DNA of 64,000 nt from Vandiemenella viatica (lineage: Eukaryota; Arthropoda; Insecta; Orthoptera; Morabidae), in the NCBI GenBank assembly GCA_031002005.1, contig CM061918.1:42164947-42228946 (forward strand). The letters are read 5' to 3'. The notes beneath the pieces were generated by a model, which worked only from the letters and a program-made list of their open reading frames with translations, was not told the origin of the DNA and searched no databases. The first letter of the stretch is position 1. Each line of letters opens with the position of its first letter. Positions 25,017 through 35,741 of this stretch are shown in pieces. The position numbers and the translations under genes were made by a program.

Positions 25017-26535
25017 TTTCCACTACTCCTCTTCTTTGCAATTCACTGTTGTAAGGGCCATGACCTGTTATGTAATGTACCAGCCCAGGCGATGGGAGAA
25101 GATGCGACATTTTGAGCCTTTCACAGACACTTGGAAACATATCATATGTCCTTCTTCCTGTTGTGCTATCATTCCACCTTTGCTGCCATTCTTCCAATAA
25201 CAATTTGTTTACTTCTGCAGCTGTTGTTGCTGGTGCTCCCGTGATTTTCTCTACCTGTTCCGGATTCCCTTTCCTGAGCCAGTATAATGCTCCCCGCTTG
25301 CGAACTTCCGAGTCCAGAGGCCACACCCCCAGTGCCACGGTAAGGGCATCAGTTGCTGTTGTTTTGTAAGCACCACTCAGCCTGATTAGAATACTTCGCT
25401 GTGTCCTCCTCAAAAGTTTGCTGAGTTTTACTTTTCTGAGGTGTTTCGCCCAGATGCTGGCTGCATACCCTACAATTGAAGTTAATATTGTATTGTGGTA
25501 TATTCGAATAACAAGCGGTGAAAGTTGGAAACGCCTTTGTCCCATACTGATTAATTTATTCATGACTGAGGTGGCTCTCCCACATGCTTCCTCCATATGG
25601 GCCATAAAATTTAGACTTTCGTCTAATTTCACACCAAGGTATCGACTGAAGGGACTTCTTCTTATTGTAACTCCGTCTATTTTAATGGTTGGATTGCTCT
25701 GTAATCTGCCTTTCAGTAACATATAACAGGTTTTTTGAGGTGCTAATCTTAGTTTGACTTGTCTGCACCATCGACTGAGTTCACGCAGAACCTTTGCGCT
25801 TTTAGCCTCAATTTCGGCTCTGGTTTTACCCTCTATAATTAAGAATAGGTCATCTACAAATGCAACAAGTCCCAGGAGTTCCGGCATTCTTTGCAGCCTT
25901 GCCATTCCCGGTTCAAGCCCAATGTTCCAAAATATCGGACCAAAAATGGATCCCTGTGGGCAACCCTTTGTTAGTTTTTTATCAATGGATACTCCAGGAC
26001 ACCTAAGTTTAACATATCTGTTCTTACAGTAATCTTTAAAGGTGTTATACAAGTTCTTTGGACAATTAAGTTCCTTAAGCCGTGCAAAAAGTGCAGGCCA
26101 CCATAGATTATCAAATGCCCCAGATATATCGACAAGGACCCCTATCACGTAATTCTGATTTGAGTTCTGTATCAGATTCATTGACCGGTTGATTGCATCT
26201 TCTGTAGATCTCCCCGCTCTGAATCCAAATTGGTTTGGATTCATCCCTTCCTTCTCCCAATGTTCTTGTAACCTCTTGCACAGCACCTTTTCTTGTATTT
26301 TTCCCAGCACGTTTAGCAAGCAGATGGGTCGATATGATTTGGGTAATTTTGGATCCTTGTCATCTCCCTTCTTGATTAATATCTCACTCTGCTTCCAGAT
26401 GTTTGGTACTCTTCCCTGATGCAGGCATGCATTATAGAGCTTACACAGAGTGGAGGCTACTGGCACTACCAGTTCTTGTACTACTTCAGCTGGAATACCA
26501 TCCGGACCCTGGAGCTTTATTCCTGGACAAGGCAT
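24907..26535 (-). pseudogene. Reverse transcriptase domain of the LINE
   Basis: This 1.6-kb frame holds the RT domain: GPDGIPAEVV, YRPICLLNVLGKIQEKVL, NQFGFRAGRSTEDAI, the first catalytic block VDISGAFDNLWW, GCPQGSIFGPIFWNI and the second catalytic block FVDDLFLI. The last replaces the usual Y/FADD alanine with valine; both aspartates remain. The thumb follows with KCTYMLL-type and SRYLGVKLDESL blocks, then a long C-terminal region. The upstream frame (endonuclease) is joined by a one-base insertion in a run near 26507-26509, in the segment NKAPGPDGI. The enzyme would copy LINE RNA at a nicked target. Confidence 0.9.
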
Positions 26536-27877
26536 TTATTGCTTGTACTACCTCCAAGATGCTAATATCAGGAGTGTCGGTGGTACTTTGCCTGTGTTGG
26601 TCAATTTCCAGACTGAGCGCTCTGTGCTCCATCTCGTCATCTTCCATTTTATCATCTGGAAGGAGTTCCTGGAGTAACACTTCTGAAGTAGATTTCCAGC
26701 TCGTAGTCATGGTTCCATCTTGTTTCTGTACAGTAGACAGTGTAGTTGGGGGTTTTACCTTCCCTGCTGCATTTTTGTATGGGATACCCCAGGGGTCTGT
26801 ATGCAAGTTTGTTTTCACAAATGTTTCCCAGCTTTTTTGTTTACTTAGTATTAACAGTTCTCGGAATTCACTCTTAATTTGTCTATATCTTTCCAGGAGC
26901 TGTCCTCTAATGTTGTAGATGAGGCAACGTTGGTAATCTTTTCTTGCTTTGTGCATCCTTTGTCGTAGTCTTTGCAGTCTATCAGTCCAAGGTCTGTCGA
27001 CTGTGCCAATGGTTCTCTTAAGAGGAATAGATCTCCTCATTGATATTTGGAGTGCCCGAGTAAGGTCCTTTGCGGCTCGATCTATATCATTATCATCTAA
27101 TAGGATTTCTTGTTGTGTAAAACTTTCCCTCGGCCTGTTCCAGTCTGCCTGTCGGATGTTGTAATGCACCTTGGAAGTCTGCGCCTCCGATGTGTCAAAA
27201 TCGTTCCTCCCTCTGACCAACTCAAAAGTAATAACATTGTGATCACTGGTAGTTAAAAACTCTAAAATGTTCCAATTCCTCAATAAGTTCCCACCTCGCA
27301 GATTGGTCAATGTTACATCAATGTTTGACCTAGCTCCTGCTCGGTTGCTATATGTGTAGGGTTTATGTGGTAGATTTCCTACTTCTAGATTCAGTTCACT
27401 AATAGCTTCCACTAAAAGCTCGCCTCTCATATTTGTCTCCCCGCTATGCCAGAGTTCGGATCTAGCATTGGTGTCAGCCATTATCACTATTGGTCTGTTG
27501 TCTAGGGCAGTGCACACTTCTCTTATCTTCCCAATGTATGGTTCAATGGGATCACTATATTGGAAATACATGTTGACGAGAATTACACTACCCCAGTCAG
27601 CAATGAGTTCCACACATGTCGTATGTTTATCACAGAGCTGCACTATCTTAGTTACAGTAACTTGTTTGGATAGCACTACTATTGCTGTCATAGGGTTTCT
27701 ACCTGTTGAGATTATCTGTGACGATACCAGCATGTAAGGAATCTTCCCGAAGCATGAATGTGTCTCCTGAAGGCATATGACATCCCATTTATGTTCCTCT
27801 GACAGCTTCCTCACCTCCTGCAAAACCAACTTGCTTCTCCTGGCGTTTGGTTGTGCAATTCGTAGCTTACAAGACAT
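26486..27877 (-). pseudogene. APE-type endonuclease domain of the LINE
   Basis: From ATG 27877 (MSCKLRIAQPNARRSK) the frame shows the apurinic-endonuclease-like blocks of non-LTR elements in order. These are an N-terminal Asn in QPNARR, the metal-binding Glu in CLQETH, ADTNARSELWH, SNIDVTLT, and the His of the TSDHNVITF block. A linker follows up to NKAPG, where a frameshift separates it from the reverse transcriptase. The domain nicks target DNA to start reverse transcription. The frame is open upstream to 27922 but lacks another ATG. It overlaps the end of the middle ORF by 67 bases in a different frame. Confidence 0.9.
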
Positions 27878-28660
27878 TTTGTGTTGTATGGATGTCTGGT
27901 GTGGATATTGCACTGTGGCCACGGGAGTTTTGAATCGAAAACTATACGCCCATGAGTTAATACGTACTGTTTATATATTTGATCGGGATCAAAAGTTTCA
28001 TTCCTTCTTTTGAAGACTTTATGCACAAGAGAGAGAAGCTGAGAAGTCTCTGTAGGAAGATTGATAGATTTTAGATGTATACGATCAATCGCTTCTAGCT
28101 GAGGGAAGGTTACATATTTACCGGCCGGATGCGCTATTCGAGTTAGATGCCTCAGCGCCACATTGAGATTCGGAGCCTCCTCCAGTCGACCGAGTTTTAA
28201 ATTAGTTTCAAAATCACTGTATATTGTTTTAGGGTTTATAGAACTGCGTCTGTCTTCTATGTTTCCAATCTTCAGCGGTTGTTCCTCCAATTTTGGACTC
28301 GCTACAGGTCGTGAGTAATGTTCAACCCAATTTGGTCTGTCTGTATTCCATCCCAGACCAATCCTTTTGACATAAGGGTTCCGGGGATGACTGGCGGAAC
28401 TCGAAGAGATTTCGTTAATCTGTAATAAGTGGTCGTCCGTCTGCGTTCCAACATCTTGTTTCTTACGATTCTTCTCCATTTTTAGTTTCTCTCTGAAGCA
28501 GGCAGCCCTTTTTGCATTTCTTTTTAGTCTTGAAGGGGGGTTTCCTTTCAGTTTTTGTAGTCTGCTTCCCAATTACATCCTCAACTATTTTCCTAATTAC
28601 ATTAGCCAGTTGAGAGTATATGTCGTTTCCCATATCTATTCCTTGTAGTAAACTATCCAT
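27811..28660 (-). pseudogene. Extra middle ORF of the LINE, function unknown
   Basis: This lies between the gag-like ORF and the endonuclease. It starts at ATG 28660, overlapping the ORF1 stop (ATGGATAG), as MDSLLQGIDMGNDIYSQLAN. A one-base slip in the G run at 28535-28540 shifts the frame into a 253-codon stretch with KKQDVGTQTDDHLLQ, NPYVKRIGLGWNTDRPNW, NVALRHLTRIAHPAG and TFDPDQIYKQYVLTHGRIVF, ending at 27811. Repaired length would be about 280 aa. It is basic at the N-terminus. I recognise no domain. R1-clade elements usually have two ORFs, so a third is unexpected; it could also be an extended ORF1 C-terminus. Confidence 0.7.
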
Positions 28661-29719
28661 AGTCAGTCCTGTTTACAGCTCGTTGTAGGAGTAATTGGTA
28701 GGTAGGACACTCTTTGCCCTTCTTGTTGCAGCTTTTTCCCCGTCTGTTACACGGTATGCATATTGAAGGTTGAGAACTTTTCTTGCACTGATCCCTTTGG
28801 TGGTTTTCTTCTCCACAGTGTGAACAAGAACTATTGTTCTTCTTACAATGCTTACTGACGTGTCCTAAATCCAAACATTTATTGCATTTTGGAACGACAA
28901 CGTAGTCTTTCACTGCTATAGCAGAAAATTCTATGAACACTTTCTTTTGCTGTAACAGAAGTTTCCTAACAGAAGGACTCACCTCCACAACCTGATGAAC
29001 TGTTGCTCTTTCCCTAGGTCCAGTCTTAAATTTTGGTTGAAAACCATCCATAAATTGTCCTTTCTCTACTTTATCCTCGAGGTTTTGCTGGTAGACAGCA
29101 TCAGCAAGGTTGTCTACATGAATTGTTATTGGTATGTCATAAAAAATCATGAGTGGCCTTCGTTTTCTAGGGAGTTCGCATCGCATCTTATCAGCCAATT
29201 CCTTGTTATTTAGAATTTTTTGCGAATCCTCAGGAGATTCTGTTTCCACTATAATAGCATTGTTAGTTGTGCGAATTCTGTTGATTCTAATTTTATCCCT
29301 CCCAGGTTTTATGATTTTTGTAACTTGTTCAGCCACTTGCTTCGGGTTCTCCCCCCCTTTGGAAGTAATGAAAACCGCACTCTTTGTGGACTGAGTGATT
29401 TTGGGATTCACACCAGTCGATCCTCCAGATTTCGCCATTGCAGCATAGCTGGGGACTATTTCTCCTCTATTTTGTTTGAGTTGCTCATTTTCTTTTTTGA
29501 GTGTTTCATTTTCCTTTCCTAGCTGAGACAACTGGCCCTCCAAGAAGGCGATGTTTATTGCCCAACAGGCTAGCTTATCTTTATTTCTCTAACTCTAACT
29601 TCAGTGAGTTTTTGGCCACAAAAATCGTTTAGATGCTTGACTAGTTCTACATACTTGTTTCCAATTTTTTCACTACACTGGTTTAAAACCCTGTCAGAGT
29701 TTTCTTCTGGTGACCCCAT
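28653..29719 (-). pseudogene. Gag-like ORF1 of the LINE with zinc knuckles
   Basis: The probable start is ATG 29719 (MGSPEENSDRVLNQCSEKIG). A one-base indel near 29570 moves the frame into the long open part 29543-28653. This has a coiled-coil-like segment (QLGKENETLKKENEQLKQ), an RRM-like middle domain (KIRINRIRTTNNAIIVETES) and three C-terminal Cys/His knuckles: CNKCLDLGHVSKHC, CSHCGEENHQRDQC, and a variant CIPCNRRGKSCNKKGKEC. It ends TDYG-stop. The role is to bind element RNA in a ribonucleoprotein. The layout matches R1-clade ORF1 proteins. Confidence 0.85.
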
Positions 29720-29788
29720 GTTGGCGGCAGCAGAAAAGTTGTTTACTGTAGTGACTCACCGCAGCTGATCGCCGGCATCAGTATAGTA

Positions 29789-29808
29789 CATTTATAGTAT
29801 TATTACTG
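29789..29808. repeat. Target-site duplication, right copy
   Basis: An identical 20-bp copy of the sequence at 24210-24229. It borders the 5' end of the antisense LINE. Confidence 0.95.
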
Positions 29809-30013
29809 CATGTCACACACACACACTGACTTCGAATCACCCCTGAGGGATCAATATAACGTACAAAAGTGTACACCTACAGCATTGCAAGACTACCTAA
29901 GATTTGCCTCGCATTGCAGCCCAAACTTTGTGATATCTACAGTTTAACATTCAATCCGAATAACCGACGGCCCAGGCGTGATTCTTAAGTTCATAAACAA
30001 TTTTTAAAAATCC

Positions 30014-30085
30014 TAGCCTCCACGGAGATTTGAACCGGAGACCATGACCAAAACATTAGTAAGCAAGCACTTTAACCACTGAGCT
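30014..30085 (-). repeat. tRNA-like SINE head
   Basis: On the minus strand, TAGCTCAGTGGTTAAAGTGC (A-box-like) is followed at tRNA-like distance by GGTTCAAATCTCC (B-box-like). It does not fold as an obvious functional tRNA with intact anticodon arm. It differs from the SINE family at 61544. Confidence 0.45.
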
Positions 30086-30867
30086 ACCTTATCGCTATAT
30101 GGAAAAACAGTACAGGGATCTCCATATCCAATACGCCTGTCTGTGGCCGTTGAGTAATTTTTCGAAATTATGAGACATGTATTATTTATAAAGATAATTT
30201 TTTCAACCAAATGAAGACAGTATTTTTCTCCTTGTTTCAAAGGATAAGTGTGCAAAGTTTCATCGAGATCGGATGAAAACTGTGGATTTGTATGATGAAC
30301 AAACAAACAAACAAACATACATATACATTGATAAGTATAGGGAAAAAAATTACCCATACAAGTTAGTGATCCATATGCAGTACTGTAGCAGTGTTTAGTT
30401 TTGTACGTAGTGCCCACTATGTACGACATATAGTGGCAATCGCGTTACGTCTTAACGCTGTTCAGACACTCTAGGATCGCATCTTATATGCAAGTCAGCA
30501 CCTACAGGACAGGTTTCAAAGAGTTTCTAATCATTACACCAAACTTACGACAGACGGATGTCACATTGCACACCTGTCTTTAACTCCAAAAGCACAAGTT
30601 TGCAGCCCAATGTTCATAGGACCATTTTTCCTATTTTGATGCATATCACCTAAAATATTGAGTAACTTTTTGTGTTAAAAATAACAGAAATAGCACAGAA
30701 TTATCATCGTGTTGTTTAGCTGATTTAGTAATTAGTATCACAAGGCAATCTGTTCTGGATTTAACTATTTTTTGTCATCAGATGTGGATTTTTTCGATAA
30801 CTCTGATATGAAGTGTGTGTTAGTAAACTTGATCCTTGTTTTCTACGTTAAGAATTTGTTGTTGCAG

Positions 30868-30990
30868 CATAACAGGGCAGCTGTTCCCAGTGACTGGTGC
30901 ACTGGTCCCCCTAATGTTCCTGCTTGGCCTGGAAGTGGATTTATAGCAAAGGCAAAGGGTCGAGGTAGGCTGAGAGCCGACGAAATATGA
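30868..30990 (+). CDS. Probable last coding exon of unidentified host gene
   Basis: It follows the acceptor aatttgttgttgcag and reads, in the phase left by the previous exon (CAG|CAT), HNRAAVPSDWCTGPPNVPAW, then PGSGFIAKAKGRGRLRADEI and TGA at 30988-30990. It continues the Pro/Gly/Trp-rich character of the large exon and ends in a short basic tail. An alternative donor (CGAG|GTAGGC at about 30962) could splice onward before the stop. I prefer the terminal reading because a T-rich, repeat-free 3' UTR-like stretch follows. Confidence 0.68.
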   Translation, partial: HNRAAVPSDWCTGPPNVPAWPGSGFIAKAKGRGRLRADEI

Positions 30991-32790
30991 GACTCCATAA
31001 GACTGATATGTAGTTCAAAAGGTACACTTGTTACTAAACAAGACTGATTTTAAATAGCAATGAGTTACCCTCAACAGCTAAATAACTTGAGAAAAATGAG
31101 GGACTTTCTAGTTTCCATAAGTTATGGAACAACTTTGAGTAAGAGCACAACATTTCTTGTTAGCGCGCTGAAGCTGTTTAAATGAGGAGACTTACCACAT
31201 GTTCATGGTCAGTATTTTAATAAGCAGTATGTCAAAAGCATATTTGGATAATTTCTCTTTAGAATCTGTGAAGGAATTATTGTCTTTCCACAGTTCCCTA
31301 AAAAGCAGTCTTTTTCCAAGAGTTCTATAAAATTTCTGAATTTTTGAAGTCTCATATACTGTCACAAATGTAATTCAGATGAAAATAATTTTTTATTTTC
31401 CCCATATTTTTTTCATAGTTTATTCCAGTTCTTAATGTTAGTCTGAGTTTCTTTCAATTAGTCATCTATAAAATTATGTCAATGAGAATGACAACACTTT
31501 TCCTCAACGAAAATAAAGATGGAGAAAGTGAACCTGTCACTACAGATGAAAGCAGGACAGTGATGAAGGTGTAAAGATAACAAGTGAATAACACATTTCA
31601 TCACAGGTGACATGATGTTCTAGTGTTAGAGTTGTAAAAATTCTGCACATATCTAACAGCTCGAGGTATTGAAGTCTTATTTTTATTGAATCTTAGTCAC
31701 CTATTTTCATAATTCATAACATAACTAATTTGCAATTTTCAAAATATAGGTTGAATTAAATTATTGTGCTTAAACTGAAATTTTAAGTTTCATTGCATTG
31801 AAGATATTCCTTTGTATCCCATTGTTTCTGAACAACAATTCATCCATATGCTCCTCTGCGAACATTGAACAGACTAACATTTGAATGGATACACTTTTCT
31901 CACTGGCTATAATGTTCTTTGTGTTAGTGATTGCCAACCAGCTTTCATCTGCAGTATGTGATGAATTAACCCTTATTTTCAATATAAAATGACATTAACC
32001 TTAATCCACACAGCAGTGTGCAAGACTCCCTAAATTACTATTACACATCACTCAAAACTGATATTTTCCCCTCATTTTTCATAATTTATGAAGCTGCTGA
32101 GGGGAAAAAATGCATTTGTGGAAAGCACAATGTAATTTTTGTCTATTTTCAGTGTGTTGATTTTACTCAATATTTTATACATAGATTAAGAAAACTGTAT
32201 CCTACTGTGATGAGAAACTAATTTTTGTGTTACAAGTTTTAATGCGTTGTTTTGCATTTATGATCAGTATTTGAATGTGTTTTGTGGTTTGAAACACAAT
32301 GAATGTAACTGATCTTCCTTTTAGTGGTGTCTTCAACTTGCAGGGTATGTTAGTTCCTAAGAAGTACTGGTGCTAAAAACACTGTTAACAAATATATTTA
32401 AAAAAGCATCAATTTGTAAATCAAATGATACTACAATTTTTCCAATGACTGTATTACTGTTATTTTTTCCTTATTCGCAGTTTGGTAGAGCTTGTCAAGT
32501 TTTGTAGTCTGATAGATTTTTGCTTTTCTTGAATTATGATACAAATATAATACAGTTGTGTATTTGAGCATAAAAATAGAACTATAAATGTGTATTATGA
32601 TAAATTCTATTTGAGAAAACTCCATGAATGTTGAGTTCATAAAGATGTTTTGTCAGCTCTCCTTATTGAAATAGCAAAGAATCATTTATAATTATTCGTG
32701 GCCACATATTTTCATATTTTTGTGTACTTTGATCATTCTAACAGATGTTAAATAAATAGAAATGTATTTTTGTTAATTTTGTATTTGAAA
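30991..32790 (+). other. Probable 3' UTR of the unidentified gene
   Basis: 1.8 kb of AT-rich sequence without recognisable transposons, unlike most of the window. AATAAA occurs at about 31510 and about 32752. The second is followed by a U-rich stretch (TGTATTTTTG, TTTTGTATTTG), as in a polyadenylation region. The exact end is not visible. Confidence 0.4.
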
Positions 32791-33779
32791 GTTTCTTGGC
32801 TGGTATTATTAAAATCAGTTTTTTACCAGTTGATGTGATTTGTTTTTTCATATTTACACTGCATTATTGTAGACTGAATTATTGTGAATAGTAGGGAAAT
32901 AATTGGAGAAAAGAATGTTCACAACTAACAATATTATGAGAATAGTGAAGTAAACTATTCAACAGTAGGTTGTCAAAGAAATAGGTTAATGAAAGAAAAA
33001 AGATGTTTTAGATTTGGCTTCTGTGAATGAAATAAGGTTAAAGGGATGTTTGGAACTGAGGCAGAAAATGAAGGAAATAGAAGTGGAATAGATATGAAAT
33101 TCAGTAGCAATGTTTAAAAGCCTGTCTACATGTAACACCTTGACTGACCTTTTACTTGATCAGGCAAGATGTCTGGTAAAACTGACCAAAAACTTGTGTC
33201 CACTCTCTTACATGCTTAACTTCATTGTTTAGTTCAGTTTCTTAAAACTGGATGAAGCATTACTTTCAGTGGTTTTTTTCACTACGTCTTGGAAGATTAA
33301 AAAGTAAACAACAGGGAAGGCAAACAAATGGCACGAATGCCGATGATGGCATGTGACCAAATAATTTGGGCATGGCATTAATTAAGTAGGTACCTAATCA
33401 GTGTAAGTAATTTATTTTATTGTCTGCATAATTTAAAATCATAGTTCATCGTGAATGAAACTATAAGTGCCAGAATGACTACAGTTGCTCAAAAGAGGTA
33501 GATTTCCAGCTGGTATTTGACCCAACAGCCTGAGCGACAAGCACATGCAGCGCAGCAGTGGGAGGTACACTAAGCTAGCTAACTAATTCAGCTGTTTATT
33601 TTTGTTTACGTCGTTGACTTCTTTTACCAGTTACATATAGTTCTTGTGGCTTTTAAACTAATTTCTTTAACACAGCTACTTGTTTAAGTGTGTTGGAACT
33701 GTATGTACAATGATTCAACAAGTTTGGCAAAAAAAAACCCAACAAAAAGTGCAAGATAAATGTAATAGAAATTTTCAAC

Positions 33780-35500
33780 CTTGGTGGACTTAGAAGTATG
33801 GCATGATTAATAAAGATGATAAAGTGCTATTTGTTTTTTGTTCTGGAACTGTGGTTTGTAAAACATCTGTAAAATGGTATTATGAAACAAATTACAAATA
33901 TCTTTGTGGAAAAAATGAACTAGAACTGAAGAATTCATTACACGTGCAATTAAAGAGAGAAAGAAACAGTCGATGTCTGTGATTAAGTATGTTAACAAGG
34001 ATTGTCAAACTAGTGCCACAAGGTTTTTGGCTGAAAATGTTACTTCTCGGCATTGTAACCCTTTTAGTGAGGTCAAATTTTTGAAGACAGCCTGGTTAAC
34101 ATGTACTTTTTGAAGACTTTGAAAATAAATGTAAGATAATTCAGCACATTAAAGATACTCCTTTATCCAGAAACACAATAATAGATAGAATACTAAAACT
34201 AGTGGAAAATGTAAAAATTTAAAAAAAAGTACATTAGGTCATCTCCTTTTATATAGTAGTGTCTTGACAAAAGTACTGATTTCACCAAATCTGCTCGTTT
34301 AGCTGTTTTTGCTCGATATTGTGTAATAAATGTGATCACAGAAGAATTAATTACAATAACATTGTTACCAGCAATTACCATTGCCATAGATATACAGGGT
34401 GTTACAAAAAGGTACGGCCAAACTTTCAGGAAACATTCCTCACACACAAACAAAGAAAATATGTTATGTGGACATGTGTCCGGAAACGCTTACTTTTCAT
34501 GATAGAGCTCATATGGTGGACGGCTGTGATACAATACGCCATTCTCCAGGGCTGCATCAGCGCATCAGGGATTCCATGCGACGGAGGGTGGATGCCTGTA
34601 TCCTCGCTAACGGAGGACATTTTGAACTTTTCCTGTAACAAAGTGTTTGAAGTCACGCTGGTACGTTCTGTTGCTGTGTGTTTCCATTCCATGTTTAATG
34701 TGATTTGAAGAGAAGTAATAAAATGAGCTCTAACATGGAAAGTAAGCGTTTCCAGACACATGTCCACATAACATATTTTCTTTGTTTGTGTGTGAGGAAT
34801 GTTTCCTGAAAGTTTGGCCGTACCTTTTTGTAACACCCTGTATATACGGCTGTTAAAAATTCACTTGCTGAGAAAGAAGTAGATTCAAGCAAAATTGTTT
34901 CAATAACAACTGATGCTGCTCCAAGCATGGTGGGCAAAATAAATGGTTTTGTCAATTTATTTCAAACACACTTAAGACAGCCAATTCTTGAATTACACTG
35001 CATCAACAAGCCTTGCTTGCAAAGGGTGGATTCGCCCCCTTGATAATATAATGGGTGTAGTCACAAAAATAGTGAACCTCATATCGTCACAGGTCTTAAA
35101 TAGGTGAAAATTTGATGCTTTGGTGGCTGAAGTCAATCCAGTGTACAATGACTTACTGATATATAACACTGTTCCTTGTTTGAGCTGCAGTAACGGACTT
35201 CAAAGATTTGATTGTTTGGAGGAAATCAAACTTTTTTTAGAAAATGAGGGGAAAATATTCTCAATCGTTGTATGTTATGTGGCTTTCAAAATTAATATTT
35301 TTATGTACACGTGCCAGCATTTCAATGAATTGGACGTGAAGTTTCAAGCCACAAACAAAGTAATAATCGTTACAATAGATCTCATTCAGGCTTTGGTGTT
35401 AAAGTTTCCTGTAATATTATTTCCAATAATTACAAGTATTACCCAAACTTGGAAAAAATCACTAGAAATGGACGTACGCCAATTAAAATTCACTTGAGAG
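33780..35500 (+). mobile_element. Degraded hAT transposase relic (GTF2IRD2/ZBED-like), split by an insertion
   Basis: Scattered frames give a zinc-finger-like CFVCETVVCKT-type start with YYETNYKYLC (about 33820-33900) and NKDCQTSATRFLAENV. Further on come SSKIVSITTDAAPSMVGKIN and LHCINKPC (about 34890-35020), and DCLEEIKLFLENEGK with FNELDVKF (about 35210-35340). These occur in the order of hAT transposases related to vertebrate GTF2IRD2/ZBED proteins. Many stops and frameshifts are present. The 446-bp element at 34395-34840 interrupts it. Confidence 0.7.
34395..34840 (+). mobile_element. Tc1/mariner-type deletion derivative with 117-bp inverted repeats
   Basis: The two ends (34395-34511 and 34724-34840) are nearly perfect inverted copies of about 117 bp starting CAGGGTGTTACAAAAAGGTA. 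Both are flanked by TA (34393-34394 and 34841-34842). The 212-bp interior keeps a piece that I believe comes from a longer autonomous relative (recollection, not checked). No transposase domain remains. Confidence 0.88.
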
Positions 35501-35741
35501 TTATCTTTTTCTTCAATGGAATAATTTTCTTCGAGATTTTCTCAGTTCAAAGAATTATCAGAAACACTGAAATTTATTATGTATCCTTATGCGACTTCAC
35601 GTGATAGCCTGAACTTGTCTAAATTTGATTGATTGGAAATTGAAGAAATGCATCTGATTGACTTCCAGTGTAGGTTTCAAATTGGACTTGAAACTCATAT
35701 ATATTATTTCTATAAGGTATTCTTTTTGTCACAAGCCTTTA

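Larger units (their letters stand above)
24230..29788 (-). mobile_element. Full-length R1-clade-like non-LTR retrotransposon
   Basis: A 5.56-kb LINE inserted antisense to the host gene. On its own strand it begins just after the target duplication with a short 5' UTR (gatgccggcgatcagctg). It carries a gag-like ORF1, a middle ORF and an endonuclease/reverse transcriptase ORF, and ends in an A-rich tail (TAAAAATAAAAAATAAATAA) against the other duplication. The zinc knuckles in ORF1, the APE endonuclease and the RT blocks point to the R1 clade (inference from motifs). It is not in rDNA, so it is not site-specific R1. Every ORF has single-base frameshifts, so the copy looks inactive, although the perfect duplication suggests moderately recent insertion. 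Confidence 0.93.
21915..30867 (+). other. Intron 4 of the unidentified gene (9 kb)
   Basis: It contains the Harbinger relic (22026-22900), possible tRNA-derived sequence near 23295-23360, an older repeat starting ACTAGCTGATACCC near 23611, and the full-length antisense LINE (24230-29788). A tRNA-like SINE head follows at 30014-30085, next to an AAAC-type simple repeat near 30300. 30400-30860 shows nothing recognisable. Confidence 0.5.

Noticed and set aside
26486..27877. Endonuclease ORF as a host APE1 DNA-repair gene
   Set aside because: It is directly followed by reverse transcriptase and sits within the LINE bounded by target duplications.
27777..28013. Plus-strand frames across the LINE (for example 24821-29522)
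   Set aside because: They are shadows of the antisense LINE ORFs.
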